The position numbers and the translations under genes are program-made. Of a DNA stretch of 64,000 nucleotides, positions 24,945 to 33,618 are shown one piece after another. Position 1 is the first letter of the stretch, and each line of letters begins with the position of its first letter. Below the pieces are notes generated by a model that was not told the origin of the DNA, searched no databases, and saw nothing but the letters and a program-made list of their open reading frames with translations. The stretch covers positions 19,299-83,298 of the forward strand of contig JBBSNY010000017.1 in NCBI GenBank assembly GCA_038260305.1, written 5' to 3'. Source of the DNA: CADCVQ01 sp038260305. GTDB taxonomy: Bacteria > Actinomycetota > Thermoleophilia > Solirubrobacterales > Solirubrobacteraceae.

Positions 24945-26066
24945 TCAGGCCGCGCTCAGCAGCTCCCCTGCGACGCGGTCGGTGGCGTCGCCCAGGCCGC
25001 CGAGCAGGCGCCGCGAGAGCTGGGCGCGGCGGAAGAACAGCGGCGCGTCGTGCTCCCAGGTCGCGCCGCTGCCGCCGTGCACGGAGATCATCGCCCGGCT
25101 CGCGTAGTCCAGCGCGTGGCCCGCGGCGACGCGCGCGGCGCTCGCGGCCAGCGGGAACTCCGAGCGCGACGACTCGTACGCCCAACCGGCGTAGACGAGC
25201 AGCGAGTAGGCGTTGTCGCGTAGCCGCAAGACCTCGACGAGGCTGTGCTTCACCGCCTGGTAGGAGCCGATCGCACGGCCGAACGTGAAGCGCTCCTTCG
25301 CGTACGCGACGCTCACCGTCAGCGCCGTCTCGACGCCGCCGAGCGACTCGGCCGCCAGCAGCGCCTGGGCGAGATACCACGCGCCGGCGAGCTCGTCCGC
25401 GCCGACGCCGTCGAGCTCGACGGCCGCGGCGCCGGAGAACGTCACGTGCCCGAGCGAGCGCGTCGCGTCGTAGCGCATGACCGGCTCGACCTCGACGCCG
25501 TCGGCGTCGCCGGCGGCGACGACCGCCACGGGCGACCCATCCGAGGCCCGTGTCGCTGCGACCACGAGCAGATCGGCGCCCGGCGCGTCGACGACCCAGC
25601 ACGCCCGACCGTGCAGTTCGCCGTCGGCGCCGAGCTCGGGTGCATCCACCCGCAACGACCCTGACCGGCCCTCGACCGTCCACCCGTCGAGGACGTCGCC
25701 CGGCGGCCGCGCCGCGATGAAGCAGGCCCGCAGCGAGCCCTCGGCCACGTCGTCGATCCCCGCGAAGGCGCCGCGATCCAGCAGCGAGGACGCCGGCAGG
25801 TGCCCGAGCAGGCCGACGCCGGCGAGCACCCGGCCGGCCTCCATCAGCACGAGCATCGCGTCGAACGCGCTCAGGCCGGCGCCCCCCCCGGCCTCGCCCA
25901 CGAGCAGCCCCGACCAGCCGGCCGAGCACGCCGTCGGCCACAGGTCGGGCAGCGATGCCGGGTCCTCGAGCGCCGAGCGCGCGGCCGCGACCGTCGCCGC
26001 TCGCGAGAAGGCATCGCGCGCAGCGTCGCGCAGGAACACCTGCTCGTCGGTCAGCTCGAGGTTCAC
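24945..26066 (-). CDS. Acyl-CoA dehydrogenase-like subunit
   Basis: 373 aa from the GTG at 26066 (MNLELTDEQVFLRDAARDAF). It has the acyl-CoA dehydrogenase fold: N-terminal helical domain, middle beta domain and C-terminal helical domain with AYAKERFTFGRAIGSYQAVK, a standard flavin-contact motif, and ISVHGGSGATWEHDAPLFFR. The catalytic glutamate region is poorly matched, as in the non-catalytic partner of actinobacterial heterotetrameric FadE pairs. The start overlaps the stop of the neighbouring dehydrogenase (GTGA), so the two likely form an alpha2-beta2 enzyme for acyl-CoA or sterol side-chain beta-oxidation. Confidence 0.88.
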   Translation of the reverse strand: MNLELTDEQVFLRDAARDAFSRAATVAAARSALEDPASLPDLWPTACSAGWSGLLVGEAGGGAGLSAFDAMLVLMEAGRVLAGVGLLGHLPASSLLDRGAFAGIDDVAEGSLRACFIAARPPGDVLDGWTVEGRSGSLRVDAPELGADGELHGRACWVVDAPGADLLVVAATRASDGSPVAVVAAGDADGVEVEPVMRYDATRSLGHVTFSGAAAVELDGVGADELAGAWYLAQALLAAESLGGVETALTVSVAYAKERFTFGRAIGSYQAVKHSLVEVLRLRDNAYSLLVYAGWAYESSRSEFPLAASAARVAAGHALDYASRAMISVHGGSGATWEHDAPLFFRRAQLSRRLLGGLGDATDRVAGELLSAA

Positions 26067-27346
26067 GACCGATCGCCCCCGCTCGCGCCCGCCGAGTCGC
26101 GACCCGCGCCCGCGCCCGCAGCCGCAGCCGTCGACCCCCCGGCAGCCGTTGCCCGCTCCGCCGCACGCAGTTCCGAGAACGGCACACCCTTGTCCAGCCG
26201 CGGCTCCGGCGGCAGCCCCAGCACGCGCTCGCCGACGGTGTTGCGCAGGATCTCCTCCGTCCCGCCGGCCGACTTCAGCCCCGGCAGGTAGCCGATCATG
26301 TGCGCCCACTCCGACGACCCCTCCAAAGCCTCGGGTCCGAGCACGTCGGCGATCAGATCGCCGGCGTCGATCGCGGCGCGCACCGTCGTGATCTTCGCCA
26401 GCGCCGACTCCGGCCCCGGGATCTGCCCCTGTGCGAGCAGGCTCAGCGTGCGGTAGCCGGCGAACTTCACCGCCAGCAGCTCGACGGCGACCTCGCCCAG
26501 ACGCCGGCGGACTTCCGGGTCGCGCCGCGCGTGCTCGTCGCCGGCCACGGCCGCCGCGAAGCGGTCCGCGCGAAAGCCCATCGCCTCCGACCCGAGCCCG
26601 ATCGTCAGGCGCTCGAACATCAGCGTCGTCAGCGCCGTGCCCCAACCGCCGCCGACCGGCCCGCAGACGGCATCGGCGTCGAGCGCGACGTCGTCGAAGA
26701 AGACCTCGTTGAAGTCCGGCTCGCCGGTGAGCTTGCGCAGCGGGCGCACCGTGACGCCCTCACCGTCCATCGGCACGACGAACATCGTCAGCCCCTTGTG
26801 CTTGGGCACGTCGGGATCGGTCCGGGCAAGCAGCATCCCGAACGAAGCGAAGTGCGCGTTCGTCGTCCACACCTTCTGCCCCGACAGCCGCCAGCTACCG
26901 TCGTCGCAAAGCACGGCCCGCGCCTGCACCGCGGCGAGATCCGAGCCCGCGGCCGGCTCGGAGAAGAGCTGACACCAGACCTCGTCGCCGTGCAGCATCG
27001 GCCCGAGGTAGCGCGTCCTCTGCTCCGCCGTGCCGTGCGCGATCAGCGTCGGCCCGAGCATGCCGACGCCGATGACGTCGAGGATCCCGGGTACGCCGGC
27101 GCGGGCGATCTCCTGGTTGACGATGACCTGCTCGACGGCGCCGAGCCCCTGGCCGCCGTACTCGACCGGCCACGCCACGCCGGCCAGCCCGGCCGTCGCG
27201 AGCTTGCCCTGCCACGCGCGCCGCGCGGCGATGCTCTCCTGCTCGTCCTGGCCCGCGAACACCGGCGCCGCATCGGCGTGCTCCTGCAGCCACGCGCGCA
27301 CCTTCGCGCGGTACTGCGCCTGCTCGGGACTGTCGTTGAGGTCCAC
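26063..27346 (-). CDS. Acyl-CoA dehydrogenase
   Basis: 427 aa starting at GTG 27346, chosen for the GGAGGGAG site 6 nt upstream. Motifs: WPVEYGGQGLGAVEQVIVNQ, QLFSEPAAGSDLAAVQ (FAD/substrate loop), SGQKVWTTNAHFA, and the C-terminal GGTEEILRNTVGERVLGLP that closes the active site. It would oxidise acyl-CoA to enoyl-CoA with FAD, passing electrons to ETF. The last 30 residues are Ala/Gly-rich and disordered. First gene of the pair; divergent from the glycosyltransferase with 41 bp between starts, which must contain both promoters. Confidence 0.92.
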   Translation of the reverse strand: MDLNDSPEQAQYRAKVRAWLQEHADAAPVFAGQDEQESIAARRAWQGKLATAGLAGVAWPVEYGGQGLGAVEQVIVNQEIARAGVPGILDVIGVGMLGPTLIAHGTAEQRTRYLGPMLHGDEVWCQLFSEPAAGSDLAAVQARAVLCDDGSWRLSGQKVWTTNAHFASFGMLLARTDPDVPKHKGLTMFVVPMDGEGVTVRPLRKLTGEPDFNEVFFDDVALDADAVCGPVGGGWGTALTTLMFERLTIGLGSEAMGFRADRFAAAVAGDEHARRDPEVRRRLGEVAVELLAVKFAGYRTLSLLAQGQIPGPESALAKITTVRAAIDAGDLIADVLGPEALEGSSEWAHMIGYLPGLKSAGGTEEILRNTVGERVLGLPPEPRLDKGVPFSELRAAERATAAGGSTAAAAGAGAGRDSAGASGGDRS

Positions 27347-27387
27347 CGCGAGCTCCCTCCGGTCGGGATCGACGACCATACCGGGCC

Positions 27388-28494
27388 ATGCGCCCAAGCC
27401 CATTCGCGTGCCTGCAGGGCGCCGCCACCGCCGTCGTGCTCACCCGCCTTGCCCGTGGCCGCACCCGCCGCGACCCGCTGCAGGCCGGCAGATCACCGCA
27501 ACCGACGGCAACGATCAGCGTCGTCATCCCCGCACGCGACGAGGCCGCCCGCCTCGCGCCCTGCCTCGTCGGTCTGCGCGAGGACCCCGACGTCCACGAG
27601 TTCGTCGTCGTCGACGACTGCTCGACCGACGCGACCGCCGAGGTCGCGCGGGCCGGTGGAGCGCGGGTCATAACAGGGGAGCCGCTGCCGGACGGCTGGT
27701 GCGGCAAGCCGTGGGCGCTCCAGCAAGGCCTCGACGCCACGACCGGCGACGTCGTCGTCTTCCTCGACGCCGATGCGCGACCCAAGCCGGGCCTCGTGCG
27801 CGAGCTCGCGGCACTGCTCGACGAGGTCGATTTCGTCACCGCGGGCCCGCGCTTTCACTGCGCCGGCGTGGGCGAGCGCCTCCTGCACCCGTCGATGGCG
27901 GCGACGATCCCCTACCGCACCGGTCCCGGCGACGCGCTCGGCCACCAGCCGAGCCCGACGCGCGCGATCGCCAACGGCCAGTGCCTGGCGTTCCGTCGTG
28001 ACACATTGCTACTCGCGGGCGGATGGGCGCGCGTGCGCGCCAACATGACCGAGGATGTCGCGATGGCGCGCGCGCTGCGGCGGGACGGCCGCACGATGGC
28101 GTTCGTCGACGCCTGCGACCTGCTCGAGGTGAAGATGTACGACTCGGCCGGCGAGACCTGGAGCGGCTGGAGCCGCTCGCTCATGGCCCCCGACGCGACG
28201 ACGCCGCTGCGCCAGGCCGAGAGCCTGGCGATCCTATGGCTGACGCTCGCCCTGCCGCTGCCGCGCCTGCTCAGCGGCCGGGGCACGAGGCTCGACGCGC
28301 TGCTCGTCGCCGCCCGGCTCGCGATTCACGCGGCGCTCGCGCGCTCCTACCGCCCGCACGGCGCGCCATTCTGGCTCGCTCCGCTCGCCGACGGGCCCGT
28401 GATGGCACGCCTCACGTGGTCGGTGCTTCGTCCGACGCGCTCGTGGCGCGGCCGGACCTACCGACGAGGAAGCGCAGGCCGATCAGGCACATGA
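27388..28494 (+). CDS. GT2 glycosyltransferase, carotenoid (CruG/CrtQ-like)
   Basis: 368 aa. GT2 signatures: ISVVIPARDEAARLAPCLVG, VVDDCSTDATAEVA, then DGWCGKPWALQQGL, the DxD-like FLDADARP, and NMTEDVAMARALRRDG. The N-terminal helix and the C-terminal hydrophobic stretch (LAILWLTLALPLPRLL) place it at the membrane. This subgroup includes CruG (2'-O-glycosyltransferase for myxoxanthophyll) and CrtQ; with a CruF-like gene 4 kb away, transfer of a sugar to a hydroxy-carotenoid is the best reading. Its 3' end overlaps the convergent plsY by 83 bp. Confidence 0.8.
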   Translation: MRPSPFACLQGAATAVVLTRLARGRTRRDPLQAGRSPQPTATISVVIPARDEAARLAPCLVGLREDPDVHEFVVVDDCSTDATAEVARAGGARVITGEPLPDGWCGKPWALQQGLDATTGDVVVFLDADARPKPGLVRELAALLDEVDFVTAGPRFHCAGVGERLLHPSMAATIPYRTGPGDALGHQPSPTRAIANGQCLAFRRDTLLLAGGWARVRANMTEDVAMARALRRDGRTMAFVDACDLLEVKMYDSAGETWSGWSRSLMAPDATTPLRQAESLAILWLTLALPLPRLLSGRGTRLDALLVAARLAIHAALARSYRPHGAPFWLAPLADGPVMARLTWSVLRPTRSWRGRTYRRGSAGRSGT

Positions 28495-28990
28495 GCCCGC
28501 CCGTCGCCGCGACCTGCTCGACGGGCGACGTCGCGAGTTGCAGCAGTGGAAACGCGAATACGCCCACGCGCGCGCCGAGCGCGAAGCCGCCGCGGGTGCA
28601 CGTCAGCGCCGCCAGCAGCCCCAGCGCGATCGCCCCCGCGAGCGGGGCGAGCGCGATCGCCCCGCCGACGAATGTCATGACGGACTTGCCGCCGCGCAGC
28701 CCGGCGAAGGCCGGGAAGGCATGGCCGACCATCGCCGCGCCGACGGCGGCGTACGCGACCCAGACGTCGCCGAGTGCGAACCCGGCGAGCGCCGCAAGCG
28801 TTCCCTTGAGCGCATCGCCGACGAACGCGGGCCATGCCCGCGCCCAGCCGAGCTGCTCGAGCACGTTCCACGCGCCCGGGTTGCCGTCGCCCGTGCGGTA
28901 CAGGTCGACCCCGTGGCGACGCGCCACGAGCAGCGAGATAGGGATCGAGCCGAGCAGGTAGCCGACAATGCAGGCCCACAGGTACCCCAT
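28412..28990 (-). CDS. plsY: PlsY-family glycerol-3-phosphate acyltransferase
   Basis: 192 aa with the PlsY layout: N-terminal helix YLLGSIPISLLVARRHGVDL, the GNPGAWNVLEQLGW acyl-phosphate loop, the D-x-x-KG motif in VGDALKGTLAALAG, and GLRGGKSVMTFVGGAIAL. It would acylate glycerol-3-phosphate from acyl-phosphate at the inner membrane. A strong AAAGGAGG and a GGAGG lie upstream. The ATG overlaps the divergent ATG of the CrtA-like gene inside a shared CATG. A second, housekeeping plsY may exist elsewhere; this copy sits in a pigment locus. Confidence 0.88.
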   Translation of the reverse strand: MGYLWACIVGYLLGSIPISLLVARRHGVDLYRTGDGNPGAWNVLEQLGWARAWPAFVGDALKGTLAALAGFALGDVWVAYAAVGAAMVGHAFPAFAGLRGGKSVMTFVGGAIALAPLAGAIALGLLAALTCTRGGFALGARVGVFAFPLLQLATSPVEQVAATGGLMCLIGLRFLVGRSGRATSASDEAPTT

Positions 28991-29822
28991 GCCTCCGCTC
29001 GCCTCCTTTCACCTCATCCGCTACCCGCGCGCCAACGCGCCGCGTGGATTGTCGCGGATGGGCCTCGACCGCCCGCAGTTGAGCGCCACGCCGGGTCTGC
29101 GCTTCTGGCGCCTGCTCGGCACCGGCAAGGGCGCGACGATGACCGTCGGCGCCGACCTGCGGCGCTGGGCGTTGTTCGCGGTCTGGGAGGACGAGGCGGC
29201 GCTCGACGCGTTCCTCGCCGAGAGCGCGATCGCCGCTCGCTGGACGAAGCTCGCGCGCGAGTCCTGGCACGTGCGGCTGCGAACGACGCGCGCGCACGGA
29301 GCGTGGGGCGGGACGAATCCGCTGGCTGGCGCCCAGCCGCTCGGCGCTACGAGCGCCCCGCAGCCGTCAGTCGAGCCGAGCGCGCCCGATCCGCGCGACG
29401 AGACAGGCTCGCCCGCGCGCGGCAACCACCCGAGCGCGACCGAACTCGGCCACCACCCGATCGCCTCTGGGCCCGGCGACCACCCGATCGCGATCCTGAC
29501 GCGCGCCACGATCCGCCCGGCACGCCTGCTGCGCTTCTACCGCGCGATCGAGCCACCCGCGGCGCAGCTCGGCCGCAGCCCGGGCCTGCTCGCCTCGGTC
29601 GGCGTCGGAGAATGGCCGATCGCACGCCAGGCCACGTTCTCGCTGTGGCGCTCGCTCGCCGATGCGCAGGCCTACGCCTATCGCTCGCAGGCGCACATGG
29701 ACGTCGTCCTGCGCACCCGCGCCGAGCACTGGTACTCCGAGGAGCTCTTCGCGCGCTTCGAGCCCTACGGCTCGAGCGGCACGTGGGACGGCGTCGACCC
29801 GCTCACGCCGTGGCCGCGATGA
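28989..29822 (+). CDS. CrtA-like spheroidene monooxygenase
   Basis: 277 aa starting MPPLASFHLIRYPR. It matches the spheroidene monooxygenase family: FWRLLGTGKGATMTVGADLR, ALFAVWEDEAALDAFL, ILTRATIRPARLLRFYRAI and WSYR-type AYAYRSQAHMDVV, ending in HWYSEELFARFEPYG. Family members are haem enzymes that put keto groups on acyclic carotenoids. A Pro/Ser-rich insert (about 118-165) is not typical. An ATG at 28968 would add seven residues. The start shares a CATG with the divergent plsY start. Ketolation of an acyclic carotenoid is inferred. Confidence 0.75.
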   Translation: MPPLASFHLIRYPRANAPRGLSRMGLDRPQLSATPGLRFWRLLGTGKGATMTVGADLRRWALFAVWEDEAALDAFLAESAIAARWTKLARESWHVRLRTTRAHGAWGGTNPLAGAQPLGATSAPQPSVEPSAPDPRDETGSPARGNHPSATELGHHPIASGPGDHPIAILTRATIRPARLLRFYRAIEPPAAQLGRSPGLLASVGVGEWPIARQATFSLWRSLADAQAYAYRSQAHMDVVLRTRAEHWYSEELFARFEPYGSSGTWDGVDPLTPWPR

Positions 29823-30615
29823 GCCGGTCCAGCGGCGCCCAGAATGCCCGCCGCTCCGACGCGCCGCCGCGCGTCGGCGCCGCGTGATCGTACGCCGCAG
29901 GATCGCGCACGATGCCCAGCCGCGCGCGGGCACCCCCGGCCTCGCGCACGATCTCGCGCGCGATGTCCTCGCCAACGACCGCGTCACCGAGGCCCGCCAG
30001 CGCGATCACGCGGGTGCGCCGTGGGATGGCTCGCGCGTCGAGTAGCGGCAGTCGCTCGCCGGCGGCGTCCCGTGTCCGCCCCGGATAGACGCTGAGGACG
30101 GCCGCGGGAGATGGCAGGCCGGCGGAGCGCGCCACGACGGCGTAGTCCGCCGCGAGCACGCCGCCCGCCGAGTGCCCGGCGACGACGAGGCGTCCCGGCA
30201 TGAGGTCGACGCCCGCGAACGCGGCTCGCAGCCCGGCGAGCGCGTTTGGCAGCGGCCGCGTCACATCGAGGAACGGCGGCACCTGATACGTGGGGTAGAC
30301 GACCGTCACGTCGTCGCCGGTCAGGTGCGCGATCCAGGCGCCGTAGTAGGACGGGTCGACGGACCGCCAGCCGTGCAGCAGGACAACGACTGCCCCCGGG
30401 CCGCGAGCTCCGCGCGGGCGGAAGATCGCCGCGCCCCGCGCGCCGCTACCGACGTCGACGCGATCGGCGTCAGGCGGGACGAACGGGAGCGGGCCGCGCG
30501 ACGAAGGGCGTGGGGAGCGATGGTCCTCGCCGCCGCCGAGGGATGTCGCCAGCACGGCGATGACGATCAGCAGCGGGACGGCACAGATCAGCAGCAGGGC
30601 GCGGGTGCGGTTCAC
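29803..30615 (-). CDS. Membrane-anchored or secreted alpha/beta hydrolase
   Basis: 270 aa from GTG 30615 with an N-terminal hydrophobic signal/anchor (ALLLICAVPLLIVIAVLATS). The alpha/beta-hydrolase fold shows the oxyanion region VVVLLHGWRSVDPSYYGAW and the nucleophile elbow GHSAGG, with GDAVV and YDHAAP as likely acid and His segments. Esterase activity on an unknown substrate is expected outside the membrane. The start overlaps the stop of the carotenoid desaturase-like gene (GTGA), so it is the last gene of the crt operon; its 3' end overlaps crtA's by 20 bp. Confidence 0.82.
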   Translation of the reverse strand: MNRTRALLLICAVPLLIVIAVLATSLGGGEDHRSPRPSSRGPLPFVPPDADRVDVGSGARGAAIFRPRGARGPGAVVVLLHGWRSVDPSYYGAWIAHLTGDDVTVVYPTYQVPPFLDVTRPLPNALAGLRAAFAGVDLMPGRLVVAGHSAGGVLAADYAVVARSAGLPSPAAVLSVYPGRTRDAAGERLPLLDARAIPRRTRVIALAGLGDAVVGEDIAREIVREAGGARARLGIVRDPAAYDHAAPTRGGASERRAFWAPLDRLIAATA

Positions 30616-32036
30616 CGCGCCGGCCCGATCAGCTCCGCGACGACCCGGCCGCTGAGCGCGACGAGCGGCAGCCCGCCCCCGGGATGCGCCGTGCCGCCCG
30701 CGCGATAGAGCCCGCGAACCCCGCCCACGACCGGCCCGGGGCGGCGCAGCGTGCCCAGCCGCCCGTGCGGCGCCGCGCCGTAGATCGACCCGCCGATCGC
30801 GCCGGTCTCGCGCTCGAGGTCGGCCGGCGTGCGGCGCCGGCTCGTCACGATCCGGTCACCGACGCCGAGCGCGACGACGAGTTGGCGCTCGTAGGCGTCG
30901 GCCTCGGACTCCGGCGCGTCGGCCGGGGCGTTGACGAGCACGAACCAGTTCTCGCCGTCCCGCGGTGCCTGCGAGGCATCGGTCACGCAGGACGCGCTGA
31001 CGTAGCGCGTCGGGTCGCGCACGAGCCGCCGCGCCTCGAAGACGTCGTCGAACTCGGCGTCGTAGTCGGCGGGGAACGCGATCGTGTGATGGGCGAGCCC
31101 GGGCGTGCGGCCACGCAAGCCGAGCATGAGCGCGAAGCCTGACAGCGACCGCTCGCGCGCGGGCTGCGTCGGCCGGCCGAGCAGGCGCTCGAGCGCGAGC
31201 GCGTCGCCGTTCCACACGACCGCCTCCGCGGCGACCCGACCCTGCGACGTGCTGACGCCGGTCACCCGCCGGCCGGCGAGCATCAGCGCGTCGACGCGCT
31301 GCCCGTAGCGCAGCTCGACGCCGAGCGACCGCACGCGCCGCTCGAGCGCGACGACGAGCCGGTGGATCCCGCCGCGCACGTGCCAGCCGCCGAACGCATG
31401 CTCGACGTAGCCCGCGACCGCGAGTGCCGCCGGCGCGCGCCGCGGGTCGGCCCCGGCGTAGGTCGCGAAGCGCTCGATGACCATCTGCAGCCGCGGGTCG
31501 GCGGTGTGAGCGCGCGCGAGCGTGCGCAGCGTGTGCCACGGCCGCACGCGCAGGAAGTCGCGCGGATCCGGTGGTGGGGCACCCGGCGCCGGGCGCCGCG
31601 GCGGCCACGGCGGCGGCCCCGACAGAAACGGCCCCGACGCGCGCCACATCGCCGTGCAGGTGCGCAGCAGGCGCGCCCACTCCGCGCCGGTCCCGGGCGA
31701 CCACGCCTCGAGCGCCGCGATCGAGGCCGGCTCATCCGCGCTCAGCGACAGCTCGCTGCCGTCGGCGAAGCGGTAGCGCGTGACGGGCTCGACGCGCATG
31801 AGCTCGACCTCGTCGGCAAGCGGCGCTCCGGTGTCGGCGAACAGCTCCTGAAACACCCACGGCATCGTCAGCAACGACGGGCCCGTGTCGAAGACGAAGC
31901 CCTCGCTCTCCCAGCGGCCGGCCTTGCCGCCCGCCGCCGCGGCCTGCTCGAGCACGACGACGTCGTGTCCGGCCGCCGCCAGTCGCGCGGCCGCCGCCAG
32001 GCCGCCGACGCCGGCGCCGACGACGGCGATCCTCAT
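30612..32036 (-). CDS. CrtI/CrtD-like carotenoid desaturase
   Basis: 474 aa, starting MRIAVVGAGVGGLAAAARLA (FAD-binding GxGxxG), with DTGPSLLTMPWVFQELFAD, GWHVRGGIHRLVVALERRVR and the C-terminal YRAGGTAHPGGGLPLVALSG motif of the phytoene desaturase family. Compared with the other CrtI-type gene at 33599-35077 it is shorter and more diverged, which suits a CrtD-type 3,4-desaturase or an oxygenase acting on the end product. A Pro-rich insert (GPPPWPPRRPAPGAPPPDP) sits near 160. ATGA overlap with the CruF-like gene upstream. Confidence 0.85.
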   Translation of the reverse strand: MRIAVVGAGVGGLAAAARLAAAGHDVVVLEQAAAAGGKAGRWESEGFVFDTGPSLLTMPWVFQELFADTGAPLADEVELMRVEPVTRYRFADGSELSLSADEPASIAALEAWSPGTGAEWARLLRTCTAMWRASGPFLSGPPPWPPRRPAPGAPPPDPRDFLRVRPWHTLRTLARAHTADPRLQMVIERFATYAGADPRRAPAALAVAGYVEHAFGGWHVRGGIHRLVVALERRVRSLGVELRYGQRVDALMLAGRRVTGVSTSQGRVAAEAVVWNGDALALERLLGRPTQPARERSLSGFALMLGLRGRTPGLAHHTIAFPADYDAEFDDVFEARRLVRDPTRYVSASCVTDASQAPRDGENWFVLVNAPADAPESEADAYERQLVVALGVGDRIVTSRRRTPADLERETGAIGGSIYGAAPHGRLGTLRRPGPVVGGVRGLYRAGGTAHPGGGLPLVALSGRVVAELIGPAR

Positions 32037-32767
32037 GCGTCGCGGCGGCGCCGGGCCAGCAGGGCCGGGACCGCGAACGCGCCCATCGCGGCGCCACCCG
32101 CGGCGGCGACGCGCGGTCGGCGCCAGATGAAGACGTTCGCCACGAGCTCCCCGACCCATGTCCAGCAATACAGCGCCAACGCGCCGTCGCCGTCTTGCAA
32201 CGGGTCGTCGTCGCCGTCGACGAGCGACCAGACGGCGAAGACGCCGGCCCCGGTCGCGAACCAGCCGAGGTAGTTGGACGCCGGGATCCCCTCGTAGCGC
32301 CCACCCGCCGGCCACGACCAGTAGCCCTCGCGCACCATCCGCGGGTCGAGGAAGACGTCCCATGCCGTCAGCGCGCCGGCCGCCAGCGCGACGCGCGAGG
32401 CACGCCGGCGGCAGATCAGCCCCGCGACGACCCATGCCGGTCGCGCCATCATCGCCCAGGCGGCCGCGGCGGCGAGCGGGACGCCGCCGAGCTTGCGTCC
32501 GAGCAGCGACGAGTACGTGTAGTGCCCGAACGGGCGTCCGGTGGCGACACCGGCCAGCTCGGTCGCGAAGCCGAGCGCGGCCGCGCTGCCGACGAGCGCG
32601 CCCCCGCGCCGCGCACCGCGCGCCGCCACGGCGTCGGCCGTCGAGGCGCCAAGCAGCAGCGCGACGATCGCCTTCGTCCCGGCCGGCGTGCGCAGCTTGG
32701 CCACCTTGCCGTAGACGAGCTGCGTCACGACGAGCGCGCCGAACAGCGTCCCGAAGACTCGCCTCAT
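32033..32767 (-). CDS. CruF-like carotenoid hydratase (DUF422 family)
   Basis: 244 aa, strongly hydrophobic with about six helices. Family motifs: GFATELAGVATGRPFGHYTY, AWDVFLDPRMVREGYWSW and GIPASNYLGWFATG. In cyanobacteria and Deinococcus the CruF members are 1',2'-hydratases adding water to the end of a carotenoid. The His and Glu of the ELAG...GHYTY block and the D-x-x-x-D-P are present. It overlaps crtB upstream and the CrtD-like gene downstream by 4 bp each. With the GT2 gene this suggests a hydroxylated, then glycosylated carotenoid. Confidence 0.85.
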   Translation of the reverse strand: MRRVFGTLFGALVVTQLVYGKVAKLRTPAGTKAIVALLLGASTADAVAARGARRGGALVGSAAALGFATELAGVATGRPFGHYTYSSLLGRKLGGVPLAAAAAWAMMARPAWVVAGLICRRRASRVALAAGALTAWDVFLDPRMVREGYWSWPAGGRYEGIPASNYLGWFATGAGVFAVWSLVDGDDDPLQDGDGALALYCWTWVGELVANVFIWRRPRVAAAGGAAMGAFAVPALLARRRRDA

Positions 32768-33618
32768 GCCTCGCGCTGGGCCTGGGCCTGGGGGATCGGC
32801 GTCCGTGCCGCGACGAACAGCTTGCGCTTGCGCGACACGACCGCGCGGCCAGCCTGGGCGTGGTAGCCGTCGCGCTCGATCTGGCGCAGGATCTCGCGGT
32901 ACATCGCGCCGGCCGCGGCGATCGCACGGCGGCCGTGGGGCAGCAGCGCGATGCCCTCGAAGCCGAGCTCGTAGAGCGTGTCGGCGCGGGCGATCTGATC
33001 GCGCAGCAGCGCCTCGCGCGCGGACGGCTGCGGAGGCTTGGCTCCGCAGCCGAAGCGCGCGAGCGTGTCGCGGGCGAGGTACACACGACCGGCGGCGAGG
33101 TCCTCGTCGACATCGCGCAGGATGTTCGTGCGCTGCATCGCCTGGCCGAGCGCGGAGGCGTGAAGCGGCGCGGCGGGATCGGTCGCGCCGAGGACCGACG
33201 CCATGACGACCCCGACGGTTCCGGCGACGCGGTAGCAGTAGAGGTCGAGATCGGTCTCCGTCTCGATCTCGGCGCGCTCCAGGTCGTGGCGCATGCCGGC
33301 GCAGAAATCGGCGATCGCGTCGCGCGGAAGCGGGTGGCGGCGTTGCAGATCGGCGAGCAGCCGCGCCTCGCGCGAGCCACTCGCGGCCCGGGCCGCTCCG
33401 GCGCACCACGACTCGACGGCGGCGATCCGCTCCGGCGCGCGCGGGTCGCCGTCGTCGACGAGGTCGTCGAGCGTTCGGAAGACGAGGTAGAGGCGGTAGA
33501 CGTCGTCGCGCAGCCCGCGCGGCAGCAGCTTGCAGGCGATCGCGAACGTCCGCGCGACGCGCTTGGTCGTCGCGCGGGCCTCGAGCAGGCCGTCGTCGTC
33601 AGAGCGGTGCAGCAGCAT
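32764..33618 (-). CDS. crtB: Phytoene (squalene-type) synthase
   Basis: 284 aa from the ATG at 33618. The two Asp-rich motifs are DDLVDD (FRTLDDLVDDGDP) and DVDED (NILRDVDEDLAAGRVYLA), with YCYRVAGTVGVVM between them, as in CrtB. It condenses two prenyl diphosphates head to head, most likely GGPP to phytoene. AGAGG lies 8 nt upstream; the start overlaps the end of crtI by 20 bp. No GGPP synthase or lycopene cyclase gene is in the window, so precursor supply is elsewhere and the product may stay acyclic. Confidence 0.92.
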   Translation of the reverse strand: MLLHRSDDDGLLEARATTKRVARTFAIACKLLPRGLRDDVYRLYLVFRTLDDLVDDGDPRAPERIAAVESWCAGAARAASGSREARLLADLQRRHPLPRDAIADFCAGMRHDLERAEIETETDLDLYCYRVAGTVGVVMASVLGATDPAAPLHASALGQAMQRTNILRDVDEDLAAGRVYLARDTLARFGCGAKPPQPSAREALLRDQIARADTLYELGFEGIALLPHGRRAIAAAGAMYREILRQIERDGYHAQAGRAVVSRKRKLFVAARTPIPQAQAQREA

